Below, piece after piece: positions 6,812 through 11,191 of a DNA stretch of 11,191 bases. The number at the start of each line of letters is the position of its first letter. The stretch's first letter is position 1. The position numbers and the translations under genes are program-made. The notes below the pieces were generated by a model. It ran no database searches and was not told the origin of the DNA. It saw only the letters and a list, made by a program, of their open reading frames with translations. The DNA lies in the NCBI GenBank assembly GCA_964501705.1, contig CAZCUQ010000060.1:1-11191 (forward strand), given 5' to 3'. This stretch comes from RGIG4694 sp964501705 (GTDB lineage Bacteria > Bacillota > Clostridia > Oscillospirales > Ruminococcaceae).

Positions 6812-8615
6812 ATGTCAAAAATTATCGGTATAGACTTAGGCACCACCAACTCATGCGTAGCGGTCATGGAGGGCGGAAGTCCCGTTGTTATCGCTAACTC
6901 CGAGGGAAACAGAACGACTCCCTCCGTCGTGGGATTCACAAAGACGGGCGAACGTCTTGTGGGTCAGATAGCAAAGCGTCAGGCGGTAACAAACGCCGAC
7001 AGAACTGTCTCCTCCATCAAGAGACACATGGGCGAGGATTATAAGGTCAGGATCGATGATAAAAATTATACTCCGCAGGAGATCTCCGCAATGATCCTCC
7101 AGAAACTTAAAACCGATGCGGAAAGCTATCTCGGCGAGAGCGTTTCCGAGGCTGTTATCACCGTTCCCGCTTACTTCACCGACTCCCAGCGTCAGGCGAC
7201 CAAGGACGCGGGTTAGATCGCGGGGCTTACGGTAAAGCGTATCATCAACGAGCCTACCGCGGCTGCATTCTCCTACGGCATTGACAAGGAAGAGGATCAG
7301 ACTATCATGGTTTACGATCTCGGAGGCGGTACGTTCGATGTTTCCATCATTGAAATGGGAGACGGCATAACCGATGTTCAGGCAACCGCAGGCAACAACC
7401 ACCTGGGCGGCGATGATTTTGACCAGAGAATCATCGACTGGATGCTTTCCGAATTCNNNNNNNNNNAGACTTAAAGAAGCCGCTGAAAAGGCTAAGATAG
7501 AATTGTCGTCCACGACTTCCACACCGATAAATCTTCCCTATATCATGGCTGACGCAACAGGTCCCAAACACCTTGACATGAACCTTACAAGAGCTAAGTT
7601 CGACGAGCTTACCTTCGATCTCGTCCAGGCTACGATGGGTCCCGTAAAACAGGCTCTTTCAGACGCGGGCTTAAAGCCCTCAGATATCAGCAAGGTTCTG
7701 ATGGTCGGCGGTTCTTCGAGAATCCCCGCCGTTACCGACGAGGTAAAGAAGTTCATGGGTCAGGAGCCGTTCAAGGGAATCAACCCCGATGAGTGCGTCG
7801 CTATAGGCGCGGCTTTGCAGGGCGGCGTTCTCAAGGGCGATGTAACGGGCGTTGTTCTTCGTGACGTAACCCCTCTGTCTCTCGGTATCGAGACGGCGGG
7901 CGGCGTCTGCACGAAGATGATCGAAAGAAACAAGGCTATTCCCATAAAGCACTCGCAGATATTCTCCACCTACGCGGACAATCAGACAGCAGTGGATATC
8001 AGAGTTCTCCAGGGCGAAAGAGAATTCGCAAAGGACAACAAGGAGCTTGGCGTATTCCGTCTTGACGGAATAGCTCCCGCTCCGAGAGGAATACCTCAGA
8101 TAGAAGTTACATTCGATATCGACTCGAATGGTATAGTTCACGTTTTCGCAAAGGATCTCGGCACGGGCAAGGAACAGAATATCACAATTCAGTCCTCCTC
8201 GAATATGTCAAAGGAAGATATAAACAAGGCTGTCGAGGACGCCGAAAGATACGCTGAAGAGGATAAGAAGAGAAAAGAAGAGGTAGATATCAAAAATCAG
8301 GCTGACAGCATGGTATTCCAGTGCGAAAAGGCTCTCACCGATTTCGGCGATAAGGTAAGCGAGTCCGAAAAGGAACCCGTAAAAGCTAAGATAGACGAAC
8401 TCAAAAAGGCTATCGAATCCGGCAATACCGCCGAAATGAAGGCTAAGACAGATGAACTTCAGAAAGTTATCTACGAGCTTTCTTCAAAGGTATACAAGCA
8501 GACAGGCGGTGCGGCTGAGGGTAATCCGGGACCCGATATGTCATCGGGTAGCACGGATAATTCGGGAAACGACGGCGCCGATTTCGTTGACGCAGATTTT
8601 AAGGACGTAAAATAA
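6812..8615 (+). CDS. dnaK: Chaperone DnaK (Hsp70), interrupted by an in-frame TAG and an assembly gap
   Basis: DnaK is the ATP-dependent Hsp70 chaperone working with the flanking GrpE and DnaJ. Visible marks are the N-terminal phosphate loop IGIDLGTTNSC (5-15), VYDLGGGTFDVS, VGGSSRIPAV and the end of the substrate-binding domain, with a tail running to DFVDADFKDVK. The start at 6812 has AAAGGATG upstream; an ATG at 6803 lies within that site and is rejected. Codon 135 is TAG (7214-7216), yet the same frame continues IAGLTVKRIINEPTAAA without other damage, so a single base changes an expected Gln (CAG) or Lys. Ten N at 7457-7466 then interrupt between SEF and RLKEAAEKAK, and the frame after them differs by one base. 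Comparison with Bacillus DnaK suggests about 16 missing residues (48 bases), giving a normal total near 613. As written the gene encodes only 134 residues. Assembly error is likelier than true loss, because 382 downstream residues are intact. Confidence 0.93.
7457..7466. other. Scaffold gap (ten N) inside dnaK
   Basis: Ten consecutive N mark missing sequence of unknown length. Reading frames on the two sides differ, as expected if ten is a placeholder. Homology to DnaK proteins predicts around 48 real bases here, coding for the stretch that normally follows SEF and ends just before RLKEAAEKAK. Confidence 0.97.
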
Positions 8616-8630
8616 TTAATACGCTTTTTT

Positions 8631-8663
8631 GCCGCACCGCGAAAAATCATTTTGCGGTACGGC
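8631..8663 (+). terminator. Hairpin between dnaK and dnaJ (possible attenuator or processing site)
   Basis: GCCGCACCGC at 8631-8640 pairs with GCGGTACGGC at 8654-8663, a ten-position G/C-rich stem with one C-A mismatch and a 13-base loop that can add A-T pairs. Only TTTAAG follows, so it is not a strong intrinsic terminator. It sits 15 bases after the dnaK stop and 30 before dnaJ. It could partly terminate transcription or protect the 3' end of the upstream message, lowering dnaJ output relative to dnaK. That role is inferred from position. Confidence 0.55.
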
Positions 8664-8693
8664 TTTAAGTGCTTATTGGCAAAGGAGATAATT

Positions 8694-9854
8694 ATGGCGG
8701 AAAAACGTGATTTCTACGAGGTGCTCGGTTTAAAAAAAGGCGCTTCCGACGATGAAATAAAAAAAGCATACAAAGCGTGCGTTAAAAAATATCATCCCGA
8801 TCTGCACCCCGACGACAAATCCTGCGAGGAAAAAATGAAGGAAGTCAACGAGGCTTACGAGGTTCTTTCCGACCCCGATAAAAAACAGCGCTACGATCAG
8901 TTCGGACACGCGGGGATCGACCCGTCCTACGGCGGCGGAGCGGGCGGCTTCGGCGGCTTCAGCGGCGGCTTCGGCGATATGGGCGATATCGGAGATATTT
9001 TTTCAAGCTTCTTCGGCGGCGGCTTCGGCTCATCGCGCTCCTCTAATCCGAACGCTCCGAGACGCGGTCAGGATATCGAGACAGACCGCGAAATAAGCTT
9101 TATGGACGCCTGCAGGGGTACTTCAATGAAAATTAAAATACAGCGTATGGAAAAATGCGACAGCTGTTCGGGAACGGGAGCGTCTCCCGGTTCTTCTGCC
9201 GAAATCTGCCCCGACTGCCACGGATCCGGTCAGGTAAGAGTTTCTCAGAGAACGGCTTTCGGAACCATCGCTTCGGCAAAGCCCTGCTCAAGGTGCGGAG
9301 GAAAGGGAAAGATCATTTCTTCGCCATGTCCCAAATGCCGCGGCGCGGGAAGAATATCAAATCCCGCAACGGTTGAGGTCATCGTTCCCGCAGGAATAAA
9401 CGACGGTCAGACCTTACAGGTGTCGGGAGCGGGTCACAGCGGAATAAACGGAGGATCTTCGGGAGATCTTCATATCAACATAAATGTTCGCCCCGATTCA
9501 TACTTTGTCCGCGATGGATATGACATAAGAACGGAAGTCCCCGTAAAATTCTCCCAGGCGGTTCTCGGCGATGAGATAGAAATTCTCACCATAGACGGAA
9601 AATCAAGATTCACTATCCCGGAAGGCACTCAATCGGGAACGACATTCAGGCTGAGAGGCAAGGGAGTAACGAGAGTTCACCGCACAGAACGCGGAGACCA
9701 GTACGTAACCGTTGTTGTTGAAGTCCCCAAGGGACTTAACAAACAGCAGAAAGAACTTTTAAAGGCTTTCGATGATTCCGTCACCGAGGATAAATACAAC
9801 AAACGCAAAAATTTCTTTGAAAAAATTAAATCCGTACTCAATAAGGATATGTAA
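8694..9854 (+). CDS. dnaJ: Chaperone DnaJ (type I Hsp40)
   Basis: DnaJ delivers unfolded clients to DnaK and stimulates its ATPase. The 386-residue protein has the full type I layout: J domain at about 5-70 with the HPD motif at 34-36; a glycine/phenylalanine-rich linker at about 78-112; and a zinc-binding region with four CxxCxGxG repeats beginning at Cys155, Cys172, Cys198 and Cys212. The C-terminal substrate-binding domains include VPAGINDGQ and FRLRGKGV. The start at 8694 has AAAGGAG at ideal spacing and gives the expected N terminus MAEKRDFYEVLG; an in-frame ATG at 8652 lies in the intergenic hairpin and is rejected. It is the last gene of the heat-shock operon. No domain is missing and no frame problem is seen. 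Confidence 0.97.
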   Translation: MAEKRDFYEVLGLKKGASDDEIKKAYKACVKKYHPDLHPDDKSCEEKMKEVNEAYEVLSDPDKKQRYDQFGHAGIDPSYGGGAGGFGGFSGGFGDMGDIGDIFSSFFGGGFGSSRSSNPNAPRRGQDIETDREISFMDACRGTSMKIKIQRMEKCDSCSGTGASPGSSAEICPDCHGSGQVRVSQRTAFGTIASAKPCSRCGGKGKIISSPCPKCRGAGRISNPATVEVIVPAGINDGQTLQVSGAGHSGINGGSSGDLHININVRPDSYFVRDGYDIRTEVPVKFSQAVLGDEIEILTIDGKSRFTIPEGTQSGTTFRLRGKGVTRVHRTERGDQYVTVVVEVPKGLNKQQKELLKAFDDSVTEDKYNKRKNFFEKIKSVLNKDM

Positions 9855-9860
9855 ATAACA

Positions 9861-9894
9861 GCTCCGCTTCGTGCCGTACAGCGCGAAACGGAGC
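9861..9894 (+). terminator. Possible terminator hairpin after dnaJ
   Basis: GCTCCG at 9861-9866 pairs with CGGAGC at 9889-9894. After a one-base mismatch, TTCG/CGAA extends the stem, giving a long G/C-rich hairpin seven bases past the dnaJ stop codon. It is followed by ATTTC rather than a proper T run. Position at the end of the operon supports a terminator or 3'-end stabilising role. Confidence 0.55.
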
Positions 9895-10103
9895 ATTTCA
9901 AAACCGAAACAGCGGATAGTATAACAGACCTCCCCGGAAACCGCCGCATAGAAGAGCTTCTGAAAAAATTCCGCTTTACTGCCTGCCGAGCATGACAGCG
10001 TTTTCAGAAAAACATCGGAGCAAGAGACATACATATTGCAAAATGATACAAATCATTGACAAAGAATGACAAGTCAGTTAAAAAATACAACAAAACCGCA
10101 ACA
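9895..10103. other. Noncoding stretch between dnaJ and the AIM24-family gene
   Basis: No convincing gene lies between the hairpin after dnaJ and the next promoter. The stretch holds a long inverted repeat: TTCTGAAAA at 9958-9966 and TTTTCAGAA at 10001-10009, with an inner CGCT/AGCG pair. It also holds a small perfect palindrome AATGAT-ACAA-ATCATT at 10042-10057, and a TTGACA at 10056-10061 followed after 17 bases by TAAAAA. This last pair could be a weak second promoter toward the downstream gene. Whether any of it is a small RNA cannot be decided from sequence alone. Confidence 0.4.
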
Positions 10104-10117
10104 TTCCCGAAAACTTA

Positions 10118-10146
10118 TTGCTTTTTTATTTCAAATATTATATAAT
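10118..10146 (+). promoter_or_regulatory. Sigma-A-type promoter of the AIM24-family gene
   Basis: TTGCTT at 10118-10123 is spaced 17 bases from a perfect TATAAT at 10141-10146. A start near 10153 would give a leader of about 64 bases. The inverted arms TCCCGAA (10105-10111) and TTCGGGA (10150-10156) flank this promoter. Confidence 0.7.
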
Positions 10147-10151
10147 ATGTT

Positions 10152-10178
10152 CGGGATAAAAAAGAAGAAAATATCCCG
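10152..10178 (+). promoter_or_regulatory. Hairpin at the start of the AIM24-gene leader
   Basis: CGGGATA at 10152-10158 and TATCCCG at 10172-10178 are perfectly complementary, with a 13-base purine-rich loop. It lies right at the predicted transcription start, so it could be a 5' stabilising stem of the mRNA or, as DNA, an operator overlapping the start site. Confidence 0.45.
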
Positions 10179-10216
10179 CGAAAATAAATTGATACGGAAT
10201 ATGGAGGTAAAAAATT

Positions 10217-10918
10217 ATGCGGTATGAGGTAAAGAACGCTCCTCTTCCCGTGCTTATCTGTCAGCTTAATCAGGGCGAATCAATCGAATGTCAGAAAGGC
10301 GCAATGTCGTGGATGACTCCGACTATGCAGATGCAGACGGGTATCGGATCCGGCGGCGGAGGAGGTCTTCTCGGAGCTATCGGTAAAATGGCAAAGAGCG
10401 CGGTAACGGGCGAATCAATCTTCAGAAATACATACACAGCCGCGGGCGGACCGGGAGAGATCGCGTTTGCTTCGACATTCCCCGGAGATATCATCTGCTT
10501 CGACACAAGCATGAGACCGATAGTGGCTCAGAAACAGGCGTATCTTGCAAATACTCCGGGTGTGCAGTTCGATATCTTTTTCCAGAAAAAAATAGGCGCG
10601 GGCTTTTTCGGCGGCGAGGGCTTCATTATGCAGAGGTTTTCGGGAAAAGGAATGGTTTTCCTTGAAATAAACGGCGGAATAGTCGAGTACGACCTTGCGC
10701 CGGGACAGTCAATGCTCATCGATACGGGATATCTTGCGGCGATGGAAGCTTCCTGCGGAATGGACATCGAAACGGTAAGCGGCGTCGGAAATGTTTTTCT
10801 CGGCGGCGAGGGACTGTTCAACACAAAGGTTACGGGTCCCGGCAAGATATGGCTTCAGACAATGCCTGCGAATATTCTCGCAAACGCTATAAGACCGTAT
10901 ATTCCCACAGGCAGCTGA
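10217..10918 (+). CDS. AIM24 / TIGR00266 family protein, function unknown
   Basis: This 233-residue protein matches the AIM24 (formerly DUF124, TIGR00266) family, cytoplasmic beta-rich proteins found across bacteria and, as AIM24, in yeast mitochondria; no biochemical activity is established. Family features are the N-terminal LNQGESIECQKGAMSWM (17-33), a glycine-rich loop at about 44-50 followed by LLGAIGKMAKSAVTGES, the central FPGDI (88-92), GFFGGEGFIMQRFSGKG (129-145), and the C-terminal FLGGEGLFNTKVTGPG (194-209) followed by IWLQTMP. There is no signal peptide and no membrane helix. The start has GGAGG nine bases upstream. It has its own promoter 70 bases upstream and appears monocistronic, separated from dnaJ by 362 bases, so a heat-shock role is not implied. 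Confidence 0.9.
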   Translation: MRYEVKNAPLPVLICQLNQGESIECQKGAMSWMTPTMQMQTGIGSGGGGGLLGAIGKMAKSAVTGESIFRNTYTAAGGPGEIAFASTFPGDIICFDTSMRPIVAQKQAYLANTPGVQFDIFFQKKIGAGFFGGEGFIMQRFSGKGMVFLEINGGIVEYDLAPGQSMLIDTGYLAAMEASCGMDIETVSGVGNVFLGGEGLFNTKVTGPGKIWLQTMPANILANAIRPYIPTGS

Positions 10919-10930
10919 AGGGATAAGGCG

Positions 10931-10972
10931 TCGGATGCCGCCGATGTATTATCGGATGTCACCGATATGTTC
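10931..10972 (+). repeat. Two-copy 21-base tandem repeat with internal inverted arms
   Basis: Two adjacent 21-base units, starting TCGGATG at 10931 and at 10952, agree at 16 of 21 positions. Each holds a small inverted repeat; around the second copy it is TATCGG/CCGATA and around the first TCGG/CCGA, each with a six-base spacer. The pair starts 12 bases after the AIM24-gene stop, in noncoding sequence. Confidence 0.6.
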
Positions 10973-10982
10973 TTAAATCAAA

Positions 10983-11032
10983 TTTAAGGCAGTGCCGCGC
11001 AGGTGTCGTGCAAAGCGCGGAGCTGCCTTAAA
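10983..11032. terminator. Strong hairpin between convergent genes, likely bidirectional terminator
   Basis: TTTAAGGCAG at 10983-10992 is exactly complementary to CTGCCTTAAA at 11023-11032, and inside a 2x2 internal loop CCGCGC pairs with GCGCGG. This gives a 16-pair stem with a 14-base loop. The A/T arms at the base give short U-rich ends in both directions, though no long U tract follows. It lies between the AIM24-family gene and the oppositely oriented gene at the window end, the usual place for a shared terminator. Confidence 0.65.
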
Positions 11033-11075
11033 ACAGTCTTATTCTGCATTGCTGTAAAACAGCACAAACGGCAGG

Positions 11076-11191
11076 TTATTTATTTAATAATTCTGAGTTT
11101 CCGAACGCTGACATTTCTTTTAACATCTCGGGCCATGTCTCCTTTGTAGGAATATGCCCGCAGTTCTTATATTTAATGTATCTCATATTTT
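11076..11191 (-). CDS. C-terminal end of an unidentified protein, running off the window
   Basis: On the minus strand an open frame enters from the window edge and ends at TAA (plus 11076-11078). Its last 34 residues after a Met include YKNCGHIPTKETWPEMLKEM and end FGNSELLNK. A segment ending in Gly-His-Ile-Pro followed by a Trp-Pro-Glu helix resembles the C terminus of alpha/beta hydrolases, where that His is catalytic; this is a weak suggestion from a short fragment. The visible ATG near the edge may be internal. The convergent hairpin at 10983-11032 sits where its terminator would be expected, which supports it being a real gene. Confidence 0.5.
   Translation of the reverse strand, partial: NMRYIKYKNCGHIPTKETWPEMLKEMSAFGNSELLNK

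Noticed and set aside
7214..7216. Selenocysteine- or pyrrolysine-like insertion at the dnaK TAG
   Set aside because: No DnaK is known to use a nonstandard residue here; the position normally holds Gln, Lys or Arg, and no downstream insertion structure is evident.
7451..7456. EcoRI site GAATTC directly beside the N gap, suggesting a cloning junction
   Set aside because: It encodes the expected Glu-Phe of DnaK, and GAATTC occurs several more times in the window, so the adjacency is probably chance.
8652..8693. N-terminal extension of DnaJ from the ATG at 8652
   Set aside because: The ATG lies within the intergenic hairpin and has no ribosome binding site, whereas 8694 has AAAGGAG and gives the standard N terminus.
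1..11191. CRISPR array, transposon ends, prophage or defence genes
   Set aside because: No regularly spaced direct repeats, transposase, integrase or defence-type protein was found; the window is ordinary housekeeping content.

Overview
The window reads as a chromosomal housekeeping segment from an anaerobic Firmicute of the class Clostridia, probably of the Ruminococcaceae/Oscillospirales type. This placement is inferred from gene order (hrcA-grpE-dnaK-dnaJ behind a CIRCE operator), from protein sequences that resemble clostridial orthologues, and from moderate G+C with strong AGGAG-type ribosome binding sites. A run of ten N at 7457-7466 shows it comes from a draft, scaffolded assembly. I see no phage, transposon, CRISPR array, toxin-antitoxin pair or recognisable defence system.

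Left part, minus strand: a tRNA-Pro(CGG), cut by the window start, has its own strong promoter. Facing leftward above it is the unit leuC-leuD-leuB followed by an M3-family oligoendopeptidase (4767 down to 168). Gaps of 13, 30 and 24 bases make a single operon likely. LeuC and LeuD form isopropylmalate isomerase and LeuB is 3-isopropylmalate dehydrogenase, so two successive leucine-synthesis steps are covered; leuA is not in the window. The peptidase may add amino acids by peptide breakdown.

Middle: a divergent intergenic region (4768-5116) carries two good sigma-A-type promoters, one for leuC (minus) and one for hrcA (plus). The hrcA promoter runs into a perfect CIRCE inverted repeat. HrcA is the repressor that binds CIRCE, and GrpE, DnaK and DnaJ form the Hsp70 machine, so the operon should be autoregulated and heat-inducible.

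The most notable feature is that dnaK is broken twice in this sequence: an in-frame TAG at codon 135 (7214-7216), and the N gap, which replaces roughly 16 residues by homology and shifts the apparent frame. Homology is continuous on both sides of each defect. I read the gap as an assembly artefact and the TAG as either a base error or a single nonsense variant. No recognised gene in the window ends in TAG, so recoding cannot be formally excluded from stop usage, but no other gene contains an in-frame TAG.

Right part: after dnaJ comes a 362-base noncoding stretch with a possible terminator, a long inverted repeat and a strong promoter. This drives a monocistronic gene for an AIM24/TIGR00266-family protein of unknown function. 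Downstream are a two-copy 21-base tandem repeat and a strong hairpin, probably a terminator between convergent genes. The last 116 bases hold the 3' end of a minus-strand gene that leaves the window.
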